A stretch of 64,000 nucleotides of DNA from Nymphaea colorata (lineage: Eukaryota; Streptophyta; Magnoliopsida; Nymphaeales; Nymphaeaceae): contig NC_045142.1 of NCBI RefSeq assembly GCF_008831285.2, positions 23,993,300 through 24,057,299 on the forward strand, given 5' to 3'. Position numbers and translations under genes: made by a program. The notes beneath the pieces were generated by a model, which was not told the origin of the DNA, did no database searches, and was given only the letters and a program-made list of their open reading frames with translations. Shown one piece after another: positions 24,953 to 36,706 of the stretch. Every line of letters begins with the position of its first letter. The first letter of the stretch is position 1.

Positions 24953-27900
24953 TCATATTTTTGGGCAGGCGACCGTCTGTGTGACTTGAATATTGCGCAT
25001 CTTTCGGGCCGATGCTTTTGGACAAACTTCTAGACAAGGCTCCTGAAGTATTTTATCTTCTTCTGCTTGGGAAGGAGCAACTCCATATTTGAACTGCCCA
25101 AGAAAGAGAAGAAGAAAAGTTGCTCAGTGTGATTTCTGCCTAACAAATCTCTTGGGGGAACCGAGAAGATGCTGCACAAGAGGATATATTGAGATGTACA
25201 ATGAAAAAGCAGTGTGATGAAGATTCAAGCAGAGTTGTATCTAAAATCCAGAGAACAGAGAAACTCTTTCATATGATTTCCAGCAATAGGTCTCTTGATG
25301 AATGGTATAAAGAACGTATAATTGTAAAAAAGAGAAGTGGATTAGCAAGTCACCTGACAACTGAAGTCGGTGAATTTTGGTTCCATTACCAATGGAACCC
25401 CCATGTAGTCACTTATGAAAGTCTGAAGAAAGGAAAAGTTTTAGGAATGTTCAGATTACTTTATGATAGAATGGTAAGAAACTAAATCTGCCGACTTGGA
25501 AAGTTAACCTACTGACACTAGCGCAAACTTTTCACAGAACATCATAGCTCCATAGACCATACGTCTGCAAATATCCGTGCATACTTAACCAGTAAAGTAA
25601 ATAACCAGTGAACCCTTTTTTATTTAACAAAGAAAACTTCCATGTAAACAGAATCCAAAACACCTTAGATAGTCTCATTTTTTATCAACACAACCGGAGA
25701 CATTTCTTATTATTTAAGTATTGCTAAAAATTACAATATAAGAAAATTAGCATCTGAAGTAAAACCAAGTTCACAACAATTAACAATTGAGAATATAGAC
25801 AATTTTAATATGAATTAATAAAATAAGAGGTGACTGAGAAAGGGAAAGAAAATACCGCTGCAGAAAAAGTAAAAAGATAAGAAATTGTAAAAAGACAAAA
25901 AGTAGAAGAAAATAAATTGAAAATGTCACAATGGCAGTCTACAAGTTCTTGATACTTGAAAATACAACGTTTTGAACTTTTTCAAACTCCCCGCATTGAA
26001 ATTGTAATCATACAGACACGTGCAAAAGCATAATACAGAGCAAACTTGAGCAAATACTATAACCCAGATCACAAAGAGAATCAACAGACCTGTGTTGCCA
26101 GTTTACACGAGTGAATGCAGGTACTAACACATTTGCTCTCTTCTAAGTATCTGCACTTTTCAACCAAAACCTACGTTGCAATAAGGGAGCCAGCATTAAA
26201 GAACAAAGTAAAATCACAACAACTAGATGAGCACTAGGAAATTTTGGTGCCCCTGCAACAAGGGGTTTGACTGGTGGGACGAGCACCTGCAGCTCTAGTG
26301 ATGATTTTTTTTTTTCTCAAGATTAATGCATCAAAAGGACATCAAAAGGCATTTCAGACTGATAGCAAGATGAATAGATCAATTCCACAAATTTGTTTTA
26401 GAATAACTTAAGAAAGACAATGCTTTTCCTCAATTTTATGTGGAGAACCCACAATCTGGGTTCAGAGGCATTGTTACTCGCCCAGGTGTGTAAAACCATG
26501 TGGATCCATCCCTCTAGCAGCCGTGCCCAGGCGTACTCAGGCAACATAAACAGAAATTCAGCATAAAGATTTCAGAATACATGCAAGCCACTGGCAAGAT
26601 GAAGAGACTCCTATTAGCAAGACTTCATCTTGAGTGAGACGTAAAATAGAAAAACAGGGACATATATTTTGGAAAAGAAAATTGAAGCTACCGGAAAATT
26701 CAATGTAGTCAGCACAAAGGAGACTGCCTAGAGGAAATTAGAATATGTTCAAGATCTTACCCCACTGCTGCAAGAAGAACCGTCTGGAAGTTCGATGGAA
26801 TTCACTGTGCAAGGTCCCAGAAGCCATTGACATGTACCTGCTGTCACCCGTGCTACAAAGAAGAAAAAAAGGAGCTCTCAACGGGAAATCAAATGATGAG
26901 CAAGAGAACCATGTAGGCACTAAAGATAAGAATACCAAGCCAAGAAAGCATTACTTTTCTAATAGAAGAAAACTAAAATAAAAAGGAAAAATAAACCATC
27001 AATCTCTGACCCTCATCATAAATGAGAAAAAGGGCCGAAGAGATTGGACCTGACAAATGATAGAATCAATTTTCTCGATGATTGATAACAAGCCACATGA
27101 ATAAATTGTAAACATCTGTAATGCATGCCAGAGAAGGCAAACAATTGAATCAAATTTTTTTTTTCTGTAATCAATAATAAGCCACCTGAATCTATTCCAA
27201 ACATTTGTAGTGCAGCCAGTCCAGTCTGAACAAAAGGACTTGGAAACTTTTAGACAAGTTCAAGCTGGACACAAAATATTATAAACAAGTAAAAAATGCT
27301 ACCAATCATCATAGCAGCCAGCTTCCCTCCTCCTATTGGTGCAATAAGCTGTTTGAATAGATCTAGAATGATGGGAGGAAACAATGACCTAATTATCCGT
27401 ACCTGAACAACATAAGAAGTATGAGATACAATCTCATAAGCTTGTTAAACAGTAATCTCCCAATAAGCTATGCAATTGCTGGAGATAATATGCTAATGGA
27501 ACTAACACCAGCTTCAAATGGATCATACGTGCATATAGTTCTCAGTTGCCAAAGTAATAATAAAACAATAGCAGTTACAAATTCAATAGATTGTCTGCAG
27601 ACTGAACCACATTCCACCCATCAATCTAGCACAATTTTGTTGTTAGTTCAACCTAAACTTTTGTTCTCTTGACTAATCTGACCTTGCCATAACACATAAG
27701 CTGATCAGAATGGGACAGTGTAATATTGGCCCTTGAAAAGGTCATAACTAACAGACCTAATATGAGCACGCTAATCTTAAGCGAACATGCTAAACAGATT
27801 AAATTGTAGGAACATTGTAGGAACAACTTCATTTTGGAGTAAGAAAAAGGAAGAACTGCAGTAAACCCAAGCCCTATGTTGCTTAATAATAACTTAATGA

Positions 27901-29849
27901 AAGCTTCATAGAATCACAGAAACTAAACAGAGGAAAAATGTGAAGCCCCTTTACAGAGTTTTCTCTATCAGAGAAGCTGAACCACTCCATTCAGGAAATA
28001 ATACTTCAAGCTTTTAGCGAAATAATCCGTAACAACTATAGTGTAGTTCTAAGTTCTAACTTCTAACCAATGAAGAACCCAAACAGGATTGTACAATCAT
28101 ATAATTGCCTTCCTTGATATTGGAAGTAACAAACAAGCATACAGCTCCAAATTGTGACACACGGAGTCAAGGTTTGACATTACAAGCCTAAGACAAGCTT
28201 AATACTACTACATGGTGAGGTGATGACTTAGTTCTATGTGATTAACAAAGTACTATTGCATGCATTAACAAAGTACTGTTCCATGCAAATTATTCTTTTC
28301 TGCAGCCAGCTTCGCATGTAAAAAGCCTTCAAAACTAAAGTTCTAAACCTTTCTTTTTTATAGCTACAACAGAAGGAAGTTTACCGATGACTGCTGGATT
28401 GCTGAGTTGGATCCACCCTTTGTCATAAGACGATTGACAACTTCCATCAAGCCATCATAACCGGGCTTCTCTGAATCCCATCCGACCTCCTACAACTCTA
28501 TTTGTGAGACCATGCTAAAACTGGTCAATAAAAAACCAAAGGATATGTGCAAGTAGTTATTTCATCATATGCATCTTCAAATAAATTGGATAAAGCAATT
28601 TGCACCCAAAGATATCAGATAATCCTAATTTTCAATTGATGTTTACCTAAAGCAATCAATCTAATAACAGGTTGATGATTATACAAATATTTGCACAACT
28701 TGGTCACCATTCATCACAAGAGAACGAGAATCCAACAATCACATGATAAACACTCAAACCATGTTGCACATTGTGCCCGTCCAATCCCCACCGCTCAGCA
28801 AATACTGCACTTAAATATCTGCTCAAGCCAGGTTCTATCTGTAGCTAATTAAAACTGGTGTCTCCAAAAAAAAAAAAAACCTTCTAATTCAGCTAACCGC
28901 CTAGGTACTTGGGTCATTGGTACAAGTGGATATACACAGATACTCTAAGTCACATGGCTTACTTGGGAAACTCTAGGGTACCAGTACCTCGGTTATGCAG
29001 GTAGGCAACGGGGACACTTCTGGGTACGTTTTGCTTTTTCAACAGTTTACTTTTTCATGTTTAAGCCAAATTTGCTGTGTTGTTATGTTTCTGAACTGTG
29101 GATGAACTATGAAATGTCATAATTTGAGATATAACAGAGTCTTAGGTTAATTTTGAATTTTCACACTGCCCCATGGGGAAACAAAACACAATTCCTCGTA
29201 TCTCTAACCATGTTGCCGTCCTCGATGCAACATTCACGCCCATGAAACGAACATCCATTATCCATTATCATCTCGCCTCACATTTGGAAACGTTAGAAAT
29301 AATCTGCAAACCACCAGCTTCAGCATGTACGAGAAGATGAACTGTCGCACAAATAGACGCACTATACCATCCCTACCTCACTTAACTGATCGCATGCCAA
29401 GAGATTCCCAATTGCAAAACTACGAAGAAACACATCAATCATGAAACCAAACGGCTGAACCGTAAAATCTGCCTCACCTGAACCATATTATTCCTAAAAG
29501 CGTTCAGGAAAAATTCGTCAAGAACCCCTAACCTGTAATCCTTCTTCGTTTCACCGCCTTTCAGATCGGCCTGCATAGCGATCCGTAAGGAAACTGAAGA
29601 TCTCAACATTTTTTTCAAATCGAATCCATGAAAGAAAAGAAGGATCGCAATTCCCCGAACCGAAACACATATCGAAGATGACATAAAAGAAAAACTCACC
29701 GTTTGAGCAAGGACTCGAGTCGTCTTTCGACGGCAACGACAGCGAAAATTAGGGATAAGGATTGCGTTCTGCGGTCTCGAGACGAGAGGGCGGGGAGGGG
29801 AACAGCAAGGGGAAGGCGGGAAAGAGCAAGGGAGAGAGAGAGCCGCCAT
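24953..29849 (-). CDS. D27-like: DWARF27-like (D27-like) carotenoid isomerase, chloroplastic
   Basis: Eight minus-strand exons (29700-29849, 29478-29570, 28385-28489, 27303-27402, 26761-26852, 26090-26170, 25354-25422, 24953-25093) join in frame to 276 aa, about the length of D27 proteins. Residues 1 to about 48 form a Ser/Pro/Arg-rich, acid-free chloroplast transit peptide. The rest is a DUF4033 domain with family landmarks LDEFFLNAF, GYDGLMEVVNRLM, LFPPIILDLFKQLIAP, CQWLLGPC, the Cys-rich EKCRYLEESKCVSTCIHSCK, MGVPLVMEPKFTDFSCQ and the C-terminal EPCLEVCP. D27 is an iron-containing plastid enzyme that isomerises carotenoids (all-trans/9-cis beta-carotene) at the start of strigolactone synthesis. 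This copy looks nearer the D27-LIKE1 branch than D27 itself, so its substrate range is open. It shares the 1.6-kb upstream region with the divergent PPR gene. Confidence 0.93.
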
Positions 29850-29887
29850 TTCGACAAGTGGACGCCAAGAGGATCAGGCGCAAATCG

Positions 29888-29895
29888 TTTAAATA
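29888..29895 (-). promoter_or_regulatory. TATA-like box of the D27-like gene
   Basis: On the minus strand TATTTAAA lies about 39-46 nt upstream of the ATG, giving a short leader if used. Confidence 0.4.
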
Positions 29896-29949
29896 GTGTG
29901 GGGAGCTGCTGTTCGTACAATCTGGCGTATCACATTCTAAATAAGATCT

Positions 29950-31480
29950 GAAATCTCTACCTTCAAATTTGGTCATGATAAACGGTCACCGCTACGAGCG
30001 CTCATCTCCCTTTAAGAACATTTCCAATTCCGCACCAATTTTGGACATAATGTGAAAAAAGAGCTTGTCATGTATAGATATTCGTCAACCTTTAAATTTG
30101 GAAATTTTAGAGAAAACCATCACTAAGTTTTGCTATTTACATAACGGTACTTTTTTAATAAAAATATAGCTAAAAGCTGCATTCTTGAAACAGTTAATCA
30201 AGCGAAGTTAAGGCCCTTAACAAGGGACCATGCGTTTATATATTAAAAAGACCAAAATGGTCATATTGGTTAAATGGAGAGCAAGTTGCCTGTGTTTTTT
30301 AAGAACTGACGTTTGCCCCCACTCATAAACATCTACCTTGTAATCAAATATTTAAAATAGCTTTTAAAATCTAAGTTTTTAACCAGGTTTTCTTAATCAC
30401 TGGTTTTTACAAAATCAAGTTTTTTGAAGATGTCATCCAAGTGAAAATCTTTATATTTGTTGCTACTTAGAAATGGAACCAATTAATGGCAATACGATAT
30501 GATGAGAGGTTGAAACCACCCACTTTTCACTTCATTTTCAGAATTTGGGGCTATTTAGGAACACCCATCAACTAGAGTGCAGTGAAAAATAATTATTAGA
30601 TGCATTTCATTAAACGTTTATATAAAAAAAAGAAGAAGGTCACTATTTTCAAGGGCGGAGGGAAGGAGGGCCCGCCTAAGCTATGGCCCCACCTCAGCCA
30701 ATGATTTTTTTTTTTTACATTGAAAAAAATAATATTTTTTAATTGCGTAAGGTATTTTTTGTATTATAATTCGGTTTGGCCCTACTCGGATCCAGAGGTC
30801 GAACGGCCGGCCCGCCCCTGAAGAAAATCTTGGCTCCGCCCCTGAGTTTATTTCCCTAGATCGGCATGATAAACTATTAAGAAATGGGTTTTCTACAAAG
30901 GTTGTCAAGCGCTTCCTAGCTAATTATATTTTTCACAATCTAAGTTCAATTTCATATCAAAGTTGTTAAAGTATCCATACACATTAAAAAAACCCACATA
31001 AGAATTGATTAGCAAAAGCATATGTGTGGGAGATAAGAGATGCATATACATTTGAGTTTGTAATCCCTTAGCTGCCCATATATTTTTTTTCATTTTGGGA
31101 AGGAAATTCAATATGTCAAATTTAATTTTTATTTTGTAACTTTCGCCACTTCTTAAAGGCCGGTTGTCAAGTCATGTGAAATATATCCCAAAGTCTACTT
31201 TTGCCATTATAAGAGAAAAAGTCTACCATTCAACAAACAGGGCTATTTTGGTCTTTGTAACCCATAATACATTACCCTTCATTAGGTTCCTAGCATATGG
31301 TCTGCTCTCTGGTGAATTATCCAAGAACGTTACTGCCCTTGCATTTTGTTGCTAAATGGTGGACCGGAGATGAAAACATCCCCAAGCCGATGCCTCGTCC
31401 AAAGCATAAACCCTGAACCCTGGTCTTCACTCCTCGTCCCAAATACTAAAGAGAGAGGCTTCACTTCTAGGGAGAGAGAG
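29950..31480. other. Divergent intergenic region between the D27-like and PPR genes
   Basis: AT-rich with no coding signal. It contains one small inverted-repeat element (30651-30843). The last 100 bp before the PPR ATG are GA-rich. Confidence 0.6.
30651..30843. mobile_element. Small TIR element with GGGGCGGAGCC ends
   Basis: The left end AAGGGCGGAG and the right end GGCTCCGCCCCT (reverse complement AGGGGCGGAGCC) are inverted repeats bounding about 193 bp with a GC-rich edge and an AT-rich core containing TTTACATTGAAAAA. The same core and similar ends occur at 52518-52718. Confidence 0.5.
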
Positions 31481-31490
31481 AGAGAGAAAG
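31472..31490 (+). repeat. GA tract in the PPR leader
   Basis: A GAGAGA run ends 4 nt before the start codon. GA/CT tracts are common in plant 5' UTRs and are bound by BPC/GAGA factors. Confidence 0.6.
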
Positions 31491-31493
31491 ATC

Positions 31494-34400
31494 ATGGGGA
31501 GTTTGGGGAGGGCATTGAGCAAGGGCAGCATCCGGTGCCTGACAACGGCTGCGGCGGCCCGAGAATCGGCGGAGGGTTCTCTCTTCCAGCGGCTAACCGC
31601 CCTCGCCGGAACCGACGGCAGCGCCGGTGTCGAGCTAAACAAGTGGCTGGAGGAAGGGAAGTCCGTCAAGAAATGGGAGATCGAGCGGTTCATCAAGAGG
31701 CTGCGTGGTTACAAACGATTCAAACACGCTCTCCAGGCGAGTTCTTTTAGGTCAAACTCGTCGATTCCATACGTCGTTTCCTTCGTTCACATAGACCGAG
31801 GTTTTGTCTTGGATCATTTTATATTGTGTTTTTTTCTCTGCGAACAACGCCCATATTGGTTTAATTTAGAGGATAAGTAGAACATATCTAGCTTCCATTT
31901 TCCATTCGTGGTTAGTTGTTTTCCACACGTTCCCCAAGTAGTTTTTGGTAAGTGTGATCCACATGATACGGATAATGAATGAAACATCTGGAACATAATG
32001 TTAGATTTTACAGGTTTCTTGTTGGTTAAACTAGGTTTAGTTTGTTGGGCGTTGTTCAAATGTTATCCAAATCTTATTTAGGCACGTAAAAGATCACGAA
32101 TCCTATGTAGACATGTCAAAATTTCATTAATATCGTGTAAAGCCCTCGATTGAGTTTGAAAGAACATGCAGTAAATACACTATTGAAAACGACATTTATT
32201 GTAGAAAGAAAGATGAGCAAGAAACAAGCAAGATTTAACTTAGTTCGGTCTGCTCAGACCTACATCCACGACAGAGGCTCCACACCTCCCTCTGTATTTT
32301 TTGATTGTTTTTTTTTTTTTAGGCCAAAGGCAATACACGTGATATATGAGAGCTTCCACCAAAATGCCTAACGAATGAGGAAGGCTCACTCACAAGGCAA
32401 TACAATAAAAGAAACTATAATAGTTTCTAAAACATGTACAAGGAGAGAACGACAATATGCCCAACAGGTGGGAACAAGAAAGGAAATTGGATTCTTCAAC
32501 ATTTATGCATGTTAATAGAGTATCCAGCATGCAGACAACCGGCGCTGTTGTGGAAATCTTTTCGACGTGCAGTCAGTTCGTTCAACATCCGATTGTAGCT
32601 CAAGCTTGAACCAGAGGTAATTAGAAAAGGGAATTGTGAGCTTGTTGTCTGCCAGTGGTCTTGATCACTGCTTGGGGTCAAACGCTTAGTGGTTACATTC
32701 CCTCCCTAATAAAAACTAAAGGCAATAGTCGAAGAAAAGAGAGTTGGACGGATTATGTACTTGAGAAAGCAGAATTTTGCAATCCTGGATTTGAGGCCGA
32801 CCTTTGGGAGGTGGCAAACTAATAAATTCATACTTCAGCGAAAGTATAAATGGACGAATGTCTGAGTTTCGCTTTCCCTAAAGGGATAAATCGTCATTGT
32901 AGCTACCATCTTCCAAACAGCCGTTATCAAGGCAGTTTGACCAAGGTTCCATGAAATGTGTAAATTCGTATCCTGTCCACCTCCTTCCGGACAGAACCCA
33001 AATCAGGCGATCCAAGTGGAACACTATTGATTCTGAGTTCCTAGCTAGCACAAGCTTGTTTTGATTGATCAAACTTGAACGGGAAGTACCGGTGTATCTG
33101 ATGTTGTGCATGATTTGGAGGGGACGAGTATGTGGAAAGGGTTCGAGAAAAATGGCACGATTTAGAAGGTTGACTAAAATAGTGAGAATGTGATCAAGTA
33201 TTCTCAATTGTAAAGGATGATGACATTTATTCACAAGCAGCAGGTAGGACTTGGTGGCAATTATTGGAGAGATATCCTCAAGAGGCTGAAGCCCTTCCCC
33301 CTTTGCCCTGGAGGCAATTACTGGAGGTGGATGCTGTGAACAGGGGAAGGAGTATCTCAGCACTCATGATGACCTATACGATATTGGGTTTTGCCTATGA
33401 AGATGTGAATCTTATGGTTTCTCGGCAGAGAGAATAATGATGTGATTATTCTGTTATTTGCTCCAAGTGACAACTGCACTATTTAGTAGAAGAATGATGG
33501 TTTATATGAACGTCAGTTTATAAACCTTGTGCATGCTGATTATGCGCAATTTGTTGTTAAAATGTTCCCCGTCACGTCTCTTGGGAGCCTTTCTTCACCT
33601 TTGTAGTCTTTCCCAATTTTGGTTTTGGTGTTTCAATGCCACTAAAGCGTCATTTTCATAGTTGAGTAAAATGCAGTCTGTGAGATGAAACTTAAAGATT
33701 GTGTAGGATTATGCCAAATAACTTTCACTTATTGGTTTTAATGTTGAAGAGGAATACTTTGTGATGGAGCATCTTTCCATGGTGTCCTGGGTTTGTCTTG
33801 TTGATTTTTGTGAGACTTTCTTCTTCCTCAAAGAAATTGCTGCACTTGTTTCGTGCTTATCTTGTTTCAACAAAAAACCCAATTCTAATTGACATGCAAA
33901 CCCCTCGTTATGCCTTATTGAATACCTAGCATAAAATGGCTATAACCTTTGGCATGTAATTAGTTATTCAGATAGATAACAAACTAACCATTCTAAATGT
34001 CATTCATCTGCTCATTTATTTTTGTTATCTAGAGGTCTTGCCCCCTTCCTTTTAGCAGCTCTTAGGTTTTTTTGTGTGTGTTTATGCAGCTTTCAGAATG
34101 GATGGATACCAAAGATATGAAGTTGTCTCGTGGAGACTACGCAGTCCGCATAGATCTTCTAGCAAAGACTCAAGGAGTGGACTCAGCAGAAAAGTATTTT
34201 CACAGCCTTCCTAAAGCAAAAAGGAACTGGGCTACCTATGGTGCCCTGCTGAATTGTTACTGTGTGAATAAAATGACAGAAAAAGCAGAATCCCTCTTTG
34301 GGAAGATGAAGGAAGAAAAATTTGCTTGTACCTCCTTAGTATATAACAACATAATGACCCTGTACTTGAAGATAGATCAACCGCAGCGCGTGCCTCCACT

Positions 34401-35322
34401 GGTACAAGAGATGAAAGGGAAAGGTCTGAAGCTCGACATAGTTAGTTATAACCTCTTGATGAACAGTTATGCAGCCATGAATGACGTTGAAGGGGCAGAG
34501 AAGGTTGTTGAAGAAATGAAAGGAGAAGGCAAGGCTGGTGGCTGGTCCACATATAGTAATCTGGCTGCAATTTATGTCAAAGCTGGGTTGTTTGAAAAAG
34601 CAGAATCTACTCTTAAAGAGGTAGAGAAAACAGAAGGCACCAAGAGTCGAGAAGTTTTTCAATTTCTTATGAGCCTGTATGCAGGTACAGGTAATGCTGC
34701 TGAGGTTTATAGAATTTGGGATGCTTTAAAATCTGCATTTCCAAAAAGTACAAACTTAAGCCATCTTGTCATGCTTCAGTCCCTCGTGAGGCTGGGTGAT
34801 ATTTCTGGTGCCAGAGTATTTTTTGATGAGTGGGAATCGAAATGCCTACACTATGATTTTAGGTTGACAAATGTGATGATCTCTGTATACCTCAACCGCA
34901 ACATGATCAACGAAGCAGAGTCAATTTTCGAGGGAGCTAAGAAGAAGGGAGGCATTCCCACTGTCAGAACCATGGAGATATTCATGGACTATCACATGAA
35001 GAACGCTCAGTTTGATTTTGTGCTGAAGTTCCTGGATGAAGCCATCACTAAATCTTATAGTAACAACTGGAAGATGAGCGTAGAGAAGTTTCAGCCACTG
35101 AAAAAATACTTTGAAGAAAATGGCAATGTTGATGGAGCTGAGGAGTTGTATGAGAAATTTAAGAAGACGAACAGTCTTGAGGCTGCAGTCTATGACTCAC
35201 TACTACGCACTTACATTGCTGCTGGAAGGACGGAGCCAACTATGCGACAAAGAATTGAGGCTGACAAGGTCGAGGTGAATCCAGAAATGGAGAAGCTGCT
35301 TGAGAAAGTTTGCCCATTGTAG
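31494..35322 (+). CDS. P-class pentatricopeptide repeat protein, probably mitochondrial
   Basis: Two exons, 31494-31736 and 34090-35322, give 491 aa. Residues 1 to about 25 are basic and Ser/Ala-rich (MGSLGRALSKG...), a typical mitochondrial presequence. The body is a run of roughly 8-10 PPR-like helix pairs (for example TSLVYNNIMTLYLKIDQ and DIVSYNLLMNSYAAMNDVEG) and lacks E, DYW or SMR extensions. The sequence resembles the short P-class group with an N-terminal LNKWLEEGKSVKKWE segment. PPR proteins bind organellar RNA one base per repeat and guide stability, splicing or translation; the target here is unknown. The 2.35-kb intron must use a GC donor (CAG/GCGAGT) to give the expected HALQ-LSEWM junction; retaining it would stop the protein after about 128 residues. 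The start is the first ATG after a GA-rich leader. Confidence 0.93.
32160..33430. repeat. Transposon-derived segment in the PPR intron
   Basis: The run TTAACTTAGTTCGGTCTGCT...CTACATCCACG (about 32237-32270) resembles a motif that recurs in plant copia-type LTRs. A 161-codon frame on the opposite strand (32878-33363) begins at GTG and has no domain I recognise. No terminal repeats or polyprotein motifs were found, so this would be a decayed fragment. Confidence 0.3.
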
Positions 35323-35329
35323 TTTCTGG

Positions 35330-36600
35330 AAGACGGTGGAATACAAAATTCTGATCCTCAGGTGTTCTGTAACTTGGTCCCTCTGTGGAGAACAGCACCT
35401 GGGAGCTTTGGCTCTGAACTCACTGTGTAGTGATGCAGGAAGCTATGATTCCAAGTGATCGCTCCCACCTTGGTGTCATTCCCTCTCTCCTCTCCCCGCA
35501 TTCTAAATTCTCTTGGAAGTACTTGGCCAACAATTTATTATAGCAGACGCAGTCTTGTCCTATGTTTTTGGGCAGTCGTGATTTCTCTGCTTCCTCCTTT
35601 ATTTTTCCTTTCTGTTCATGGTGGTTTTAGAATTGGACTTGGTTGAGTTATTTGGGCCACTTTCACCAACTTTTTTTTCTGAAACAACCACAGTTATCTT
35701 TATTACCATGTTCCTAATGGCCTTTTGGAAAGTTTGAAATAAATCTTTTTAAGTATGAACGAGTATTTTTAGTAATATTTTTGTAAATTCCTTGGATTCT
35801 CTTGTAAATATTTGAAAATTTTGTTAAACAGGCAGAAGCAGCAGCGGTGATTCCGTTCGTCTGAGCGGTGAGCAGTGCCATGATCTCGTCGCTTAGCAAG
35901 CTGAACACGAAGGGTAGGAGCTTTTATCAGGTTTTTTCAGACCACAGTTACGGTAAATGATTAGGATTCCCAAAACGAAGTAAAGTTGCTTTGAGATTTT
36001 GTTAAGTTAGTGCAGCATGTCAATGAATTAGATTCAGATGGGATATTCGAACGAAGTGTCTCAAAAAATTCAGATATAGAAAAAAAAAATTGCCATCTTT
36101 TCAGACGCTGATCGGATTCAAGTTTGAGAATTGACATCCATCATACCCAACTTTGGTTGTAAATAAATATCTGCAAATAAATATCCGATCCGATTCTGAT
36201 TTAATTTTAAATAAATATTTTATATTTAATATTTAGTCTGGTTAACATGTCAAAATGCGGTTTGAATTCGGATGCATTTAAAAGTTTGATCTGGCCAGGA
36301 TTCAGATTGTGAATTTGAAATTCTGACAGAGTTTTCTTTGCTCTTATTCAAATCTGAACATCTCAAGCAGTAAACGGTACATCTGGTTCGAAATTAAAAT
36401 ATTTAAATTTATTCTAAAAATAAAATGTTGACAACAAAAACGTGTATCGGGCAAAGGCCGACACGCTCGGATGAGGAGTGATATTAGTAACATTGAGGCG
36501 TATCAGTAGGGGCCGTACCATGTGAACCAGAGTACCGGAACATAGAGGTTTGATTCAAAGAAGTTTCTTATGAACGTCCGAAAAGTGTACCGTTCCGAGA
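35330..36600. other. Intergenic region between the PPR and DUF7787-like genes
   Basis: PPR 3' UTR, then a GC-rich patch of about 90 bp (35830-35920) and the second copy of the AATTCGGATTTG word repeat (about 36045-36410). No gene seen. Confidence 0.55.
36045..36410. repeat. Word-type dispersed repeat (AATTCGGATTTG family), copy 2
   Basis: Contains TGAATTAGATTCAGAT, ATCCGATCCGATTC and GAATTCGGATGC words and the motif TTGACATCC, as in the copy at 16.2-16.9 kb. Confidence 0.45.
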
Positions 36601-36623
36601 CAGAGATCTCCGAGTCGTACTTT

Positions 36624-36675
36624 TATAAATATGGGAAATTTCCGGCGCCACACAGGCGAGGCGGGAGTATAAAAA
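36624..36675 (+). promoter_or_regulatory. Two TATA boxes upstream of the DUF7787-like gene
   Basis: TATAAATA (36624-36631) and TATAAAAA (36668-36675) lie about 83 and 39 nt before the ATG. The distal one would give a leader of about 50 nt. The proximal one would leave almost no leader, so the distal box is the likelier. Confidence 0.4.
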
Positions 36676-36706
36676 CGGAGGGAACCATTGAGAGGGAGAG
36701 CGAGAG

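Noticed and set aside
25189-25485. 98-codon plus-strand frame
   Set aside because: It overlaps, on the opposite strand, a D27-like exon (25354-25422) with clean splice sites and conserved family residues.
32878-33363. 161-codon open frame on the minus strand in the PPR intron
   Set aside because: It begins at GTG rather than ATG, has no recognisable domain, signal peptide or splice context, and lies within transposon-like DNA.
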